Positions 45,653 through 58,715 of a stretch of 64,000 nucleotides of DNA are shown piece after piece. The stretch covers positions 40,953,777-41,017,776 of the forward strand of contig NC_134569.1 in the NCBI RefSeq assembly GCF_050947875.1, given 5' to 3'. The notes beneath the pieces were generated by a model that did not search any database, had not been told where the DNA came from, and saw only the letters and a program-made list of their open reading frames with translations. Positions within the stretch are counted from its first letter, which is position 1. Each line of letters opens with the position of its first letter. This stretch comes from Dermacentor variabilis. Taxonomy: Eukaryota; Arthropoda; Arachnida; Ixodida; Ixodidae. Made by a program: the position numbers and the translations under genes.

Positions 45653-46030
45653 ATGCATGTTTGTTTGTTTTCCCTCTGCTATTGGCTCATACCCGTTGAC
45701 ACCAGGTATGCGAATATTTTTGGCCAACCCTCCAGTATGTGCATGACACTATACTCCCCGCAATGCCCACACTGTGGAGAGGTAGCTAACCTCTACCACA
45801 TGGTGTGGGCTTGCCAATTTAATCCCATAGTTGACCCCATTCCAAATCCCTCAAAAGAGCAGTGGGAGGCTATTCTGCTCAGCGATGATCCTGACCGTCA
45901 GCACTGGCTGGTGGGGAGGGCCAGCGCAGCAGCATTAACCAGTGGGCTACCGGACTATAGGCGGCCCACCCACGAGTTCTACGAATATCCTGCAAATAAA
46001 GATGTTTTCAATCAATCAATTCATGTGCCA
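45653..46030 (+). pseudogene. LINE C-terminal end with zinc knuckle
   Basis: A 155-codon frame. Residues Cys38, Cys41, His49 and Cys54 (CPHCGEVANLYHMVWAC) form the CCHC knuckle found at the end of some tick and insect non-LTR ORF2 proteins. After it come EQWEAILLSDDPDRQHWLVG and RASAAALTSGLPD. The frame reads on through what looks like the 3' end (AATAAAGATGTTTTCAATCA at 45997-46016), so the real stop has been lost. No RT is attached: a heavily 5'-truncated copy of a different family from the 14.6-18.9 kb LINE. Confidence 0.65.
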
Positions 46031-46149
46031 GTGGAGAGATGCCCAGACAGACAAGCAGAACAAGAGACAAGAAGTGAAGAAGTCGGCATCAAAAACAACC
46101 GAGTGTGGAGAAAGAAGTGAAGTAAACAGAATGAGAACAGAACCTACAT

Positions 46150-46378
46150 TGAGCAAAGAATGTTAAATTAAATTAAATTATAGGGTTTTACTTGCCAAAA
46201 CAGCGATCTAATTATAAGTTATACCGTACTCCGGATTAATTTTTACCACCTGCGGTTCCTTGGCGTGCATCTAAATTAAGTACACGGGTGCTTTTGCATT
46301 TCGCCCCCATTGAAATGCGGGCCCTGCTACCTCGTGCTTAGCAGCGTAACACCACAGCCACTAAGCCACCGCGTGGGG
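46150..46378 (-). repeat. tRNA-derived SINE (second family), minus orientation
   Basis: Reverse complement order: CACGCGGTGGCTTAGTGGCT (A-box region), GCTAAGCACGAGGTAGCAGG (decayed B-box region), GGGGGCGAAATGCAAAAGCAC, then GGTAAAAATTAATCC and a TAAAACCC-AATTTAA tail. Same family as 62022-62268 and nearly full length. The short TTAAA repeat at 46163-46182 is its 3' tail. Confidence 0.75.
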
Positions 46379-47087
46379 AGAAATTCGAAGACGTCGGCTA
46401 GACAGAAGTTATGAATTTGGAAATGCGATGTGTCGCTACATTTCTTCAAGGCTAATCACATTAATGTCCACATTCAGCGTGAGACGAGTACTGCCGGAAT
46501 CATTTTAGAATTGATTGCCAACGTAATCACTAATCAACTGTAAAACGTATATATTTCGCGTTCCATTTATGTTGCCCATTTCATGTGTATAACTGTTGTT
46601 CACTGTTCTCTGTATTCTTTTACTCATTCTCGCGGCCATGTCGTTTACAAGCTATTCACAAAACCAGACATCTTGTATCGGTTGCCTACTGAAGTATTGC
46701 AAAAATATGTTCTTTCTTTTTTTTCTTCCCACCATTTGATTATCATTATCATTTCTGTCATATTTATTTCTCTGCGCATATTTTGCCATTTCCTTGCTTG
46801 CTCAGTACTTTTCAAGTTTGTTTTTATTATAACTACATCAGTCATCAGGTTCGCAATGTTCTGTATTTGCGTATTAATATTTTCACTTGCAGCTTTTACG
46901 TTGGGGCTTGTCGCTGTATAATGAGGTTACCAGAATGTATTTTAAGTGTTCTATGAATAACACTGGATTGAATACGCAACCGGTGGACACGCAACCGCTG
47001 ATTTATTCTAATGAATTTCCTCGTATTTAGAAGAAAAAGAGGAAAAACAGGGGGAAGGCGGGAGGTGGAAACTCAAGACGATGAACA
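46379..47087. other. No gene recognised
   Basis: T-rich; a 112-codon frame at 46583 translates to a Phe/Ile/Val-rich product, the expected result of pyrimidine-rich non-coding DNA. Confidence 0.4.
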
Positions 47088-47153
47088 CAAAACGAGAACA
47101 AGGTGAAAGCGGGAGTCAACGTTTCGACAAGCGGACTTGTCTTTTTCAAGGCG
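47088..47153. repeat. Dispersed repeat, copy 2 (hairpin unit shared with 9336-9398)
   Basis: AACGAGAACAAGGTGAAAGC then CAACGTTTCGACAAGCGGAC and TTGTCTTTTTCAAGGCG. On the minus strand: GACAAG, loop TCCG, CTTGTC, followed at once by GAAACG. That is the look of a hammerhead stem II plus GAAA, though a CTGATGA core is not evident. Such units are linked to Penelope-like elements elsewhere. Confidence 0.65.
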
Positions 47154-48929
47154 GTATATGCTTTCCTCGGCACAGTATATGTATATAGGTAGGGTAGGTA
47201 CAAGTACAAGAAAGAGAGGTCTTAGACTATGGCGGCTGACGCTCGCGATATGGTAATTCAGGCTGTTGAAAGCATTAAAGGTTAGCTAAAATTACTCAAA
47301 AACTGTTGACACGCATACTCCTTTGTTATTTTTATTTTTTGTTCCGGTGAGCGTTTTCTGACCCGTTTACAACTGTTACAACTTCATCGCTCAGCTCAAG
47401 ACGCGCAATTCATTTATTAGAACTTCTCTCGAATGTTGTAGGCGGCGCTGTAGCGAGGGAACCCTGTCTGTAGCGTGCGCGACGCGAATAGTGGTGTACG
47501 TACATTTTGAAACGCAAGTCAGGACCAGCCTTTGGCGCTAGGATGTACGAATATATAATCGTGTATAAACAGCCGAAGCACTCGACCCGTATAGTTCGCA
47601 ATTCGATGACCAACGAGTGGGCTCGGGCTATCGTCGTGCTTCAGTGTCACTTGCATTTCTGGGCACAAGTTCGCCTAACAAGGAATTCGTGTTCGTGCCA
47701 CTGGTCTGGTTCTTCGACGTCGCTACTACGTGAAAATATTCCGTAAATAAAAAAAAAAGAAAAATAGCACAATTTTGTGTAGCTCCGCAGCAAAATATAC
47801 ATCGATGCCTTCCACACCGCTACTCCGGAGTGAGCTGAATTCAAAGAAAATAAACAACTTTCATTACATTTTACATGCAACACTGACCTGGGCTGCGCCA
47901 ACCGTGTTAAATGATAACAGAAATTGAAACCAACGGAAGCAAACAAGTAATTTCATTTTGATTTTCTTGGCTTCTTCGTGGTTGACTTCGTATGATGTAT
48001 ATTAAAAATATGTCCCCTTAATTTTCCTGATTTATGTGGCTCAGTTTCCCCAGGTTTTCAAGCATTTACTAGCGAAAAATGCACGTATACCTTAAAGTCA
48101 TGTGTAATATGGCAAATTTAGGCGCTTAGTGTGTTCTCCAAGTCAGTGATTACAGAACTGCGTTATATAATTTCACTGCGCAGTAACAATTTTGAAAAAG
48201 AAGAATGTCACTTTAAATTTTTGTCGTCCTAATGTTCAAAATCTTTGTATAGAGTTTATGATGGCCTAAATCCTCGTTCTGCGACCGTCATTTACTGGAA
48301 CTTTACTGCTTGTTTTTCAGTGAAACAAATCTGTTCGCAACAAATCGGAGACACGTGCTATAAATGCGATCGCATTGAAAAATGCAGCTGTGCTTCCATC
48401 CCGGTCTTGCCGTGTTATACATAAGTGATTTGATGCTTTCTTTTAATTATTATTCTCATTCTTCGGCGTCACGTATATAAAAAAAATATTACGTACGGGC
48501 GATGTTTACAATATTATGTCGCTACTTATTTTACATCACTCGTAATCTCGGATATGGATATATATATATATTACTGTTGTAAGAATTTTTTCTTTATAAT
48601 GTGTGCTTTAGTAATTCACACCTTAGCTATGGTATACCCAACTTACCTTGTATACTTTTCTTTATTCTTAAAGCTCTGTAGACGTGAACACGTGTTTAGA
48701 CGGCGTATAATTACGGCGTTTTTGTTCCCGTGATTCTTTTTACATAATTAGGAAGCTGTCATATTGCGCACCTGAAATGTTCTTACTATGTAGCGCTACG
48801 TCGAAAATTAACTGAAGTGCGAGTAAGGCGTGCTACGCCGGCACCGCATGCAATGCTACCGGGCACCGTAGTTCCGCGAACGCTCTTTCACGTTTTTCGA
48901 CATGTGCGTGCTCGTCCGAGGTTTCTCCC

Positions 48930-48931
<2 letters not shown>
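47154..48931. other. No gene recognised
   Basis: AT-rich with short frames only. Contains a short (TA) run at 48558-48572. Confidence 0.4.
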
Positions 48932-49724
<793 letters not shown>

Positions 49725-49900
49725 GCGGTGACTCGGCGGCTATTATAGTTTCGCGCTGCTCAGCCCGTGGTCGCGGATTCGGTTCCCGGTTGACGCGGCC
49801 GAATTCCGATGACGAAGGGATGCAAAAGCGCTCTCATACTGAGCTCTCGGTGTGTGCCTAAGAACCGTAAGTCGTCAAAATTAGCTCAATTCGGAACGTT
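49725..49900 (+). repeat. tRNA-derived SINE (second family), diverged plus copy
   Basis: CGCGCTGCTCAGCCCGTGGTCGC, then GGATTCGGTTCCCGG (B-box region), GCGGCCGAATTCCGATGACG and GGATGCAAAAGCGCTC follow the order seen in the 62022 copy. Diverged, and the tail is unclear. Confidence 0.6.
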
Positions 49901-50091
49901 CGCATGCGGCGTCTCTTAAATAGCCTTTGTTGCTTTGGGAGCTGACACCAAAACAATCATTTCTGATCAAGGATCTGCAGTTATGAGGTTTTTAGCCTCG
50001 TAAATCTAGGCACTCGATGTCTTCGTGATATATTTAATGATATTATGTAACTGTTTCATCCTACCAACATTGCACGGCAGAGTAGTGATCT

Positions 50092-50094
<3 letters not shown>

Positions 50095-50163
<69 letters not shown>
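50095..50163. repeat. (AAT)n microsatellite
   Basis: About 22 units, directly abutting the LINE/SINE tail sequence at 50164. Confidence 0.97.
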
Positions 50164-50164
<1 letters not shown>

Positions 50165-50232
50165 GAACCACCATCAGCCTATTTATGCCTACTGCAGGAC
50201 GAAGGCCTCTCCCTGCGATCTGTGTTAGATCG
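50164..50232 (+). repeat. Common arthropod retroelement fragment
   Basis: ACCACCATCAGCCTATTTATG then CCTACTGCAGGACGAAGGCC and TCTCCCTGCGATCTGTGTTA. This string is familiar from dispersed non-LTR repeats in ticks and Lepidoptera (recall, not a search). No ORF remains. Confidence 0.6.
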
Positions 50233-53200
50233 GTGTTAGCCCCTCGGTGGTCGGCATTTTTCGTTCCCGCCTGTGAAGAAAAATTATCATCATCAGCAGT
50301 GACCCTAAGCAAAAAAAAATGCAATGGCTCATCCCCCTCGTAATGCAGAGGCCACAAGCGCTCAGCAAAGTGAAGCGAACAGTGCACACATTCATTGAAA
50401 TCACCCATACAACACACAGAACAGCATGCGTTTCAATAAAGAACAAGCTCAAAATAAGCGTCCGAACCATCAGTAAAGCATTGCACACCCCCCTCAGCAG
50501 TTGTGGTGATGGTTTTGCTAGAGCTTCGCTGGAAATCCTCTTTCGCAGGGCCGGGACCGGATGGCGAGTCAACTTTCCTTTATTATTACTGATATCATTC
50601 TTCTGCATTCATCGTGTGTTCGTTTGTTTCCTTACACATATTTTCTTTACTTCTCCCTTACGCAACACCCGCGTCGCATCCCTTAAGCTTAACTAAGATT
50701 ATGGTCGTTCTCTGTTCTCCTCACATATGCTCCCATTACGAATATCGCCGAGCTTAAATCCTCTGCTAGGCCCTTGCTACGTTGCCGATGGGGTTCGCTT
50801 ATCCCGCGCTCTCTCTTGTCGCGAGAAAATAAAAAAAAATTAGTAAAAAGAGGGACGCGTCGCTCGGAGCGGCCACACGCGAGCGAATGGATTAAGATGA
50901 ACAAGGAAGACTTTCAGACACCATTTCAAGCCGGCGAGCACGACGAAGATCAGGGGCACTGGCGCGAGATCCGTGCGCGTTATATATACTCGTGCTATCA
51001 GCTTCGGCTCCGCCGCTTGCGTGCTCTATAACCAGAGGGGCAGGGCCGGCCGGACGCCAGTTTCCTCGCGACCTTGGCGAATCCATTAGCTCAGCTGCCG
51101 CATAAACAGAGTGTGTGTTCCTCGCGTGTTTGTCGGCCGGCGCGTCCGAGCGACACTGGCAGCGCTTTGCGGGAGCTAATTACTTTTGCCTTCGCCATTT
51201 CCTTTATTTTGCTCTCTCTCTTTCTCTCTCCTTCCGGAGGGCAAGGCACACGCGGTCTTCTCCGTTCCCGGTCAATCCGCAACTCGTCCTTCCTTCGTTC
51301 CTCCCTGCAAGTGCCTTCGAGGATCGAGTCTCTCGGACTTCCGCAAACAGCGTTTTGTTTTACAACGCTTTGTCTTAGTCCGAGTGGCCGGGTATTAGCG
51401 AGACCGAGAGGATATCTTGCGCACTGCACGTTCAGGGGAAGAGGCAAACATACGCGCATGCCCGAAGAGAGATGAATACGGCTGCGCTTCGCAGTGTTCT
51501 TGCTCCTCGCAAGAGGCTGACACGCAAATCTAGTTTTACGACCAGTAATCCGATTTCGTCGGCGAGACGCGAAGTAATAAAAGAGGGAGGGCCGGCATGA
51601 GATATGTATGCATGTTAACGAAATTAACTTCCTTACGTGTTCGTCCTTCCTTGATGCCACATATTGAGAACCGCGAGAGAGAGAAAAAGAAAACACATCA
51701 GAACCAGTATTAGTTGATGCGTGCCGTAACTTATGAAGAATCAAAATATGCAAGGCCGAGGTTCCCCTGCGCGAAGTGTGAGAGAGGGTGTCCAGTGCAT
51801 GACATGCGGAGACTGCGCTTGTTATAATCGACGTAGATATAAAACGTTGGCTGCCTATGGAGCTGTAATTGAATGAATTCTGAAGTTTCAGCAAATAAGC
51901 GAAATTGCAAAAATGGGTTGGTAAATAAGCGTACACCGAGAAGCCACCGTGTTGAATGCACGCACATTAGTAACCCATCTTCTTAAGCTATGTGGTTCGT
52001 CAAATAAATGCAATTTTTTATTCGCATGGAGTTATTACTAGTATATCTTTATTTGAAAGGTAAGCGACTCTTAAGGGAGAATAACGTCCGCGTAATCAAA
52101 GTTCTGTACTTGTGCAGCTCTTAAATGACACTATAGTGTGCGCTTGCATGTATACATTGCACAGCACAAAACGTTAATGTGAGCCAAGCAGCTTGCTTTT
52201 TTAACGTACCACAGGGTCACAAATTACAACTGAAAGGGGATTTGTGTAGGGGGTGGGTCGGGGGAACGTTGCACAGAGTGACATTAAAAGATCATTGTGC
52301 CATAACCTTCATCAAGATGCACCATTAGAATGCCTTACGTTTTGTACCTCGGCATTACCGTGTGGTTTCTACAGTCATTAAGGTTAACGGGTCGCAGACT
52401 TGGTAGCAACCTAGTAAAAGCCTAAACAAGAAGGCAGCGAACGAACAAGAAAAGAAGAAGACGAGGAAGAGCGGGGAATGGGAGAAAAGAAGAAGAAAAA
52501 AAAAAGAACGGGGCGAACCTCGACGTAGGTCGGATGTGTCCCGGGACGCAGGGCGGAGTGTTCAGGGCGTTTAATTTGGCCGTTTCCGTTTGCTCAGCCC
52601 CTGCGAAATGTCAGATGTGTTTACCGGGTCAGCCGCGTTTCCGCCAACAGATGCCTGCAGCGACTTTCGCCCTTCGCAGCTCTCCCGTCTGCGGTAGTTC
52701 TCTTGTTTATGAACTCCCCCCTCTGGGTTTGTACTATACGCGACAGTTGAAGCGGAAGCAAGCGCCCCTAGCAGCGGCGCCGCATCTCAACTGAACTAAC
52801 AGTAAGTGCCCAGAAGCACCTTGCACAAAAGGTCTGCGAAGCCTCGTCTGCTCAGGTAGAATTTTAAAATAACAAAACTTTAACGTCACTGACCGACTCA
52901 AAAATTATTGTCTGACCTTTCGGACCCCACGGGTGTTCTTCGAACGCAGTGCAGCGGACGCTGTGTCGTGGTGCCCACTGAGAAACAGCTCTCTCTCTGA
53001 CGTAGGGGCACCTTCATCTGGCAGTCTATAGCACGTTGCGTCTATCTGATATTGTAATGTTGGAAACCAATTTGCAATTGCTAAAGCCGATTGGTTTAGG
53101 TTAAAGCACACATGACGACCGCTTGCAATATGTCAGACTTCCCCTCCACCGAATAGCATGCTATAAAGATTTTTGCTGCGACTCTGTGACACCACACTTA

Positions 53201-54843
53201 ACAGGGCGGAAATGGGACTCTGGCCAGAGTGGGCGAGCCAACTGCAGAGATTCGCGAAAATATTTATTGGGTTGAAAGCGGAAGGCGAACGCTCGCCGGC
53301 AGCCCCGGAAGCGAATTACCCGCTGATAAATGTTTCAGAAATTCTACCACATTTCCCGCCCTGCCACCTATGCCACGGCGACCACCGGAAGCTGCAGATA
53401 TTAGTTGACTAACTGGCAAGCTTTCAGATTGTCGAGGCCTCGTAGCAGTGTTCGTTTTCTGCACGTTGCACGTAAAAAAAAATGACAGAGATGAAAAAGA
53501 AAAGAAGAAGAAAAAAAAATAAATCAAAGTTCATGAAAAAGCGATGCAGCGCACGCATCAAGAACATCGATAGGATCGACAGGACACAGGTAGGATGAGC
53601 ATCGCACGATAGAGCTCCAGGTCGAAAGCTGAAATGGGACTGAATCCGACAATAGAGGAGGGCTCTGACGTAGTGCATGAAAGATTAAGCAGTGGACAGG
53701 AGGAAACTGAGTCTCAGACAAGATAATGCACGCACAGCCAAGCCTCGGTTTAAAAAGTAACGAAATAAATAATTAATTTGCCCTCTGTTCGCATGCATGC
53801 AACATGAGCCGACAAATGTATAAAGCCTCACCGCGTTACTGAATCTCTATTACGCAAAGTGGCCATTGGGGACGGTAAAGCCACTGACTGACCGCGTAAT
53901 TCATGCGCAGTGCATCAGAGGAATGCGAGATCACGACATGGAGACTAATAAGCACTAGGATGCAACGCATCGTTGGAATCTAAATGACGCGAGGCTCGTT
54001 TGAGTTAGCGAGGTAGCAAAAGTACCGGATGAGACGAGCACAGCCTCATCGCCTATAGCAGATGTCTGCATCACGAGGGCGAATGCGATGTGTGATGCTT
54101 GTGGAGGAAAGAATGTTGATGACAGGTGTGTGCACAGAAAAGCATTATGACACTTACATGACACAAGGCTTCATACTCCTTATGGCCCCTTGCACCATAG
54201 CCTATACCCCTTGTGAAGCACAGCGACACATCCATTCTGTGGAATTGGCCGTGGACGCGCACATACCGAGAGGCACATGATCAGTGACTCGAATTATCTG
54301 CTAGGCGAGACAGCAGCATGCTGTCTATTCGGCCGCATACCCTGTAGCTTAAGTTATCTATATATATTGTCACGCTGCAATGACGGGGAAGCCATAGAGA
54401 AAGAAATGTCCAATATGGGGAAACTAAGAGGCATTCGCGCAACTGCAAGTGACGTAAAATAATTCTTGATTGGGTGAACTTGTACCCAGAAAAGCAAGTA
54501 ACGCTGAAGCACAACGAAGGCGGTGAGCACAGTCGTCGATCGTCGATACCTGACCTGCAGGTCAAGCGCGTCGGCTAGTTCCACGCGACTCGTCGAAGGT
54601 TGCAGCGTAATCGCTCGTGCCCACGTGCCTTCCAGAAATTACACTATTCGCGTTGCGCACACGATATTATTACACACGGTTCGGCGAGAACATAGATAAC
54701 AGTTAGAACCAACAATAACATTCGAGTAAGCTACAGATTATGTAGGCGCGTCTAGCACTCAGCGATAACATTAAAATTGTCAGCGCGGGAAATGCCATTC
54801 CCCGAGAAAAAGGATAGTCAAGTACACGTGTCAATATAGAACG
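50233..54843. other. 4.6 kb without a recognised gene
   Basis: Some GC-rich segments (50880-51480 and 52530-52800) have longer frames, including a 281-codon frame on the minus strand (51091-51936), but predicted products lack domains and have erratic composition. Pyrimidine tracts near 51200-51240 and A-rich tracts near 52440-52505 and 53475-53520 break it up. No splice-bounded arrestin exon was found. Confidence 0.4.
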
Positions 54844-55137
54844 ATGAAGTCCTTAAAGCCACATAGTACGCTGATCCTCGTGTGCAGCGACTTTAACATC
54901 AATGTGGCGAAAGAGCATGGGAAATGGATCGAGAGTTTCACGCTAGATCGCTACTCGTTGAAACTGAAGACGCTACAGAGACCCACGACGCAGCACCGTT
55001 CCTGCATCGATCTCACGTTTGCAAGCAGGCTGTGTCACGTTACGATGGTAGAGCCTCTGACCGTCTACCACAGCGATCACAAAACAATACTGTGCAAGTG
55101 TAGAGTCGTCCGTGAAAGTGTGAGTATGTGCGTGTAA
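54844..55137 (+). pseudogene. Endonuclease-domain fragment of a retroelement (LINE or Helentron)
   Basis: A 97-codon frame shows two conserved parts of the endonuclease/exonuclease/phosphatase fold. The first is LVCSDFNINV (Asp16-Phe17-Asn18, with Ser for the usual Gly). The second is SCIDLTFASRL with VYHSDHKTI (Ser77-Asp78-His79). The N-terminal catalytic Glu half is not visible. TLDRYSLKLKTLQRPTT between them is typical of endonucleases attached either to non-LTR retrotransposons or to Helentron helicases. It cannot be assigned further without neighbours, and none is present. Confidence 0.6.
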
Positions 55138-55460
55138 TCAACGGCGACACTATCTAAAACAAAGGCTATGCAACTTAACGAAATGTGCCTTCATTCAACT
55201 TCAACGTTCAAGAAATACAATCCTAAATAAGCAATCAAATTATATGCATAGCATCGGGCCACTCGGCCTTTCTTGGGTTCGTTGCGTGGTCGTTGCCTCT
55301 GGGCTTTGAATTTGATTCAGTTTGCGTTGGCGGAAAGCTTCAAGTTCAACCATCTTTTTTTAAAAAAAGGGGCTTTGATTTGTTTTATAAAGGCCATCGT
55401 GCAACGAGCCACTTAAGGCTTTCGCCTTAACATATCCGGCGAAGCAATGCCAGTGAACAA
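55138..55460. other. No gene; fragment of the 5.9 kb repeat motif
   Basis: CCACTTAAGGCTTTCGCCTTAA at 55410-55431 echoes the 5869-6052 duplication. Otherwise nothing. Confidence 0.4.
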
Positions 55461-55552
55461 AGAATTATGGGGTTTTACGGGTCAAAAGCACGGTTTCATC
55501 ATGAGGCACGCCGTAGTGGGGGGCTTCGGAAGCAGATGAACATGAAACCCAG
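55461..55552 (-). repeat. SINE (second family) 3' end, minus orientation
   Basis: TTATGGGGTTTTACGGGTCA, then ATGAGGCACGCCGTAGTGGG, is the reverse complement of the 3' part of the SINE at 62022-62268 (GCGTGCCTCATAATC, CCGTAAAACCCCA). Confidence 0.7.
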
Positions 55553-56813
55553 GGGAAGAAGCAAACGAAGCTTCGCCATAGAAAGAAAACGCTTGTGAGG
55601 TGCTGTATTCGATTGCAACGATTTTTTTACGATTGACGCTCTAAATATAACAAGGAGAGAAGTGGAAGAAGGGGAGGTTTCAAATCAGGACATTGAAGAA
55701 GCACTCGAGAAGCAGCTTGACAGTAGTCTACTGCCATATTTGCCATGCCGTAAAAGAACTGTGGAGCCTTGCTACATGCAGAGCAAGATTAATATAGTGG
55801 TCTCGTAAGGAAAGAAGAGGTGTATTGCCGTGAGCCCTCTCAACACACCACCAGCCTTGAGCGCTGCCATAACCACACGCACTACGAACCGTCACAGTAA
55901 GCGAGTGATTTATTCTGATGGTATTGGAAATGTTGGCAACCGTTGTTTCGCCTGCTTCTCCACAGTCAGTAGCTAGTCCAATGAGCAAAGGATCATACTG
56001 GCAAATTAGTTCTGCGCAAATCCACAAGGTGGAGGAAGCCTCGAGGAAGGAAAAATTGTCATCCATACGAATTCAGCCTGAAGCTACAAAGGGAACTGAT
56101 ACTGATTTCTCAGAAAGAACGCTTCTCAGTTGAGGAGACGCTCGTCCTGGTCCCGGAAGTGTGAGGGAACCCGGACCAGAACGAATGTTTCCCTCAGATG
56201 CGAAGCTTTCTTCCTTAGAAACCCGTATGAGTCTCTTTTGTAGCTTAGTGCTGCATTCGGGTGAAAGGATGGTAATGTGAACTGATATGAAAAAGAAACA
56301 AACAAGCAAATCAGATTTCACATACACGCAGAAACAGCAACAGTAAATACAGAAAAGAAAACGGCGCACAAAGCAACCTATAAACCACACAGAATGCTGC
56401 GACGCAATAGTAACACACAAGGACATACAAAGTGTTAACACGTGCACACAATGTCGATTTCGCTAAAGAAGGTTACTAAAGCTTTCATGTGTGATCGCCG
56501 TGGTGACGCGTTATCCCATGGCCAGAGCAACATTTCAATGCTGAAAGGACGATTATGAAGCGTCATCCAACTCGCCCTCGAAGCAAATCATTGCTGTTCA
56601 AACTTGGGACAGCTTAATAGAACCTGCACACTACTGCACTGGGCAGTAAAACACATCTTTTAGAGTGGAAAATAGCAGCGTTTACTGAAATCACTCGGTT
56701 AGCGCTGGACGTCGCGGTGTCCTTTGCACTCATGCCTGAAAGCCTAAGTTTGCCTGCAGTTATAGAAATCAAGTACACACAACGCATCATGCCTTTAGAC
56801 ATATATCCTACAG
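55553..56813. other. No gene recognised
   Basis: Frames up to 124 codons overlap on both strands without domain features. Confidence 0.4.

Positions 56814-56842
<29 letters not shown>
56814..56842. repeat. (ATTT)n microsatellite, short
   Basis: Seven units. Confidence 0.9.
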
Positions 56843-56844
<2 letters not shown>

Positions 56845-56914
56845 ACATCCAAAAACAGCGCCTTTGTTATGACAGACGACATAGCTTGCACATAAATTTA
56901 TGTACACAAGAGTT

Positions 56915-56985
56915 CTTGCTCCAATTGCGAAGCGATCACAGGGAGTGCAACCCGCGACCTCGTGCCCTTCGGGCTGAAGTTATAA
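56915..56985 (-). repeat. SINE (second family) head fragment, minus orientation
   Basis: AGTGCAACCCGCGACCTCGTG is the reverse complement of the CACGAGGTCGCGGGTTGCA B-box segment. Only some 60 bp are recognisable. Confidence 0.5.
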
Positions 56986-58540
56986 GAACTATTAACCTGT
57001 GTTCTAGACAAGTTCTATGAATTAATTTCTATTACCGCAGACTTTCTTAACTGACGCAGGGCCCTTTGCGATCTGGTTGATTTTCCGTTTCTCGCCCCAT
57101 ATAGCTGCAACTGCTACATTCTAGCAGCAGCGCATGCTGTAACGCCATCTTATTAAACCGCCGCTTCTGCGCAGTCACCTCCCCCGAACACTTTGTAACC
57201 TCATCGAGATGGCCACGCGCATCAGGCGGCGTTCGTAGTCTTGCATTGACTCACCACGGAAGTTGCGAGACTACATTAGAGCCCGTGATATCGCGAGTAC
57301 AGGAGATAGAAAACGCGTCTCGCAGAAGCCGCTTTTGGGCGACAGCAGCGATCAGAGAGAGACTTTACATCAAGCACAGCGTGTAACGAAGGTGAGTAGG
57401 CGTTGTTGGCGCAACCGAAACGACTCGCTCGATGGAACTAGTGTGGAGGAAACTGCGGCAGCTACTATAGGTTCTGGTGCAATTATAATCCACTTAGCTG
57501 CGCGCTGTGTGCGCCAATTGCGTGGCTTAATTATTACCGTGGCGCAGGAAGACATCCCCCCCCCCTCCCCAGGGTCGATCAAAGGCGGTAGCTAAGCATG
57601 CTGACTGGGGAAAGTAAAGGAGAAAAACGACTTGCGACAGCGAGGAAGACACTTCGAACATCGATTCCAGCCGCGTGCGTAAGTGACCGCTGCCCGCGTC
57701 AGGGTAATGCGTTTCTCTCGGCCGCCTCGCGTTCGGGTTCGCCCCCTCTTCTCAAATTTCTTTCGCTTGCTCAATTTGCCTACGTTCGAGGCACACCATC
57801 CGCGGCAGCTACGACGAAATAGGCTTGGCCGCTGCGGGCTCGCGCGCAAATCGTTATTCGTAAACGGAGGTCTCTCATCATGCCGTTCTCGTCGCAATGT
57901 GCGGCGTCTCTCGAGGTATGTTACTTTTGGAGACGCTTACGAAGTCAAATAAGTGCATGCGCAATGCACTACGTGATATAATCTACAAGTAAACAGCCCT
58001 AACATTCCAAGGCGCAGCGAATCAATGTGATGGCAAAACAACGGAAAGATTTCCTTTTCGTTTCCTTTTTGTTCTTTTTTTTTGCGAGACAAGCATCTTA
58101 GAATGCGGGCATGCCTTCGAGGCTGAATGATAATCAAGACTAACAGTCTTACTTAAATCATATCGATGTACTCATATTCAAGGGTCACCGATCATAATTT
58201 ATGTTTTCGATCGACGAGCGCTATTTATTCATATTTGGCACGAATCGAACACCCACGCCTTTCCGAAAGTCCTTTTTTGTGTGTGTCGTTGCAAAAGTAC
58301 TTTGCATTTCAAGTCACATAGGTCATTGTGGATTTAATTTTTTTAATGCATAATTGGTCAAGCTAACACATCTAATCTTCGTAGTATAGTGCGATAATAG
58401 ATTATTGGTAGCGATGGGTAGACATGCATAAGCTAGCTAAATCATTATCATCATCGTCATTTTCGTTACCCCCCCTTTCGTTCTAGTCAGTAGCTGGCTA
58501 GAACATTGTGGCTCACGCCCACCCCTCAGCTTTTCTTTTA
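56986..58540. other. No gene; CpG-rich at 57130-57930
   Basis: Both strands open in several frames of 70-110 codons in the CpG-rich part. There are no recognisable domains. Possible CpG island or unclassified repeat. Confidence 0.4.
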
Positions 58541-58715
58541 TAATGTATCTCTCTCTCTCCTTCTCTCTCTCTCTCCTTCTCTCTGTATGCGTGCGTGTGC
58601 GTGTCTGTGCTTGTGCGTGTGTGTGTGCGTGCACGTGCACGTGTGTGAGTGCGTGTGTGCGTGTCTGTGCGTTTGCGTTTGCGTGTGCATGTGTGTGTGT
58701 GTGTGTGTGTGCATG
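58541..58715. repeat. (TC)n and (GT)n/(GTGC) low-complexity block
   Basis: CTCT-rich tract followed by GTGT with GC and TT interruptions, degraded. Confidence 0.9.

Noticed and set aside
46583..46921. 112-codon ORF with apparent membrane segments
   Set aside because: T-rich DNA naturally encodes Phe/Ile/Leu/Val; no start context, homology or neighbouring gene.
51091..51936. 281-codon minus-strand ORF, one of the longest non-repeat frames
   Set aside because: No domain, no consistent codon bias, erratic hydrophobicity, plus-strand frames equally open in part; probably chance in GC-rich DNA.
57592..57897. 101-codon minus-strand ORF and overlapping plus frames
   Set aside because: CpG-rich DNA open in most frames; Arg/Ser-rich products without motifs.
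57901..57925. CGV-like reading before a GAG|GTATGT donor, considered as a downstream arrestin exon
   Set aside because: Upstream residues do not match the arrestin segment and no acceptor gives a compatible exon.
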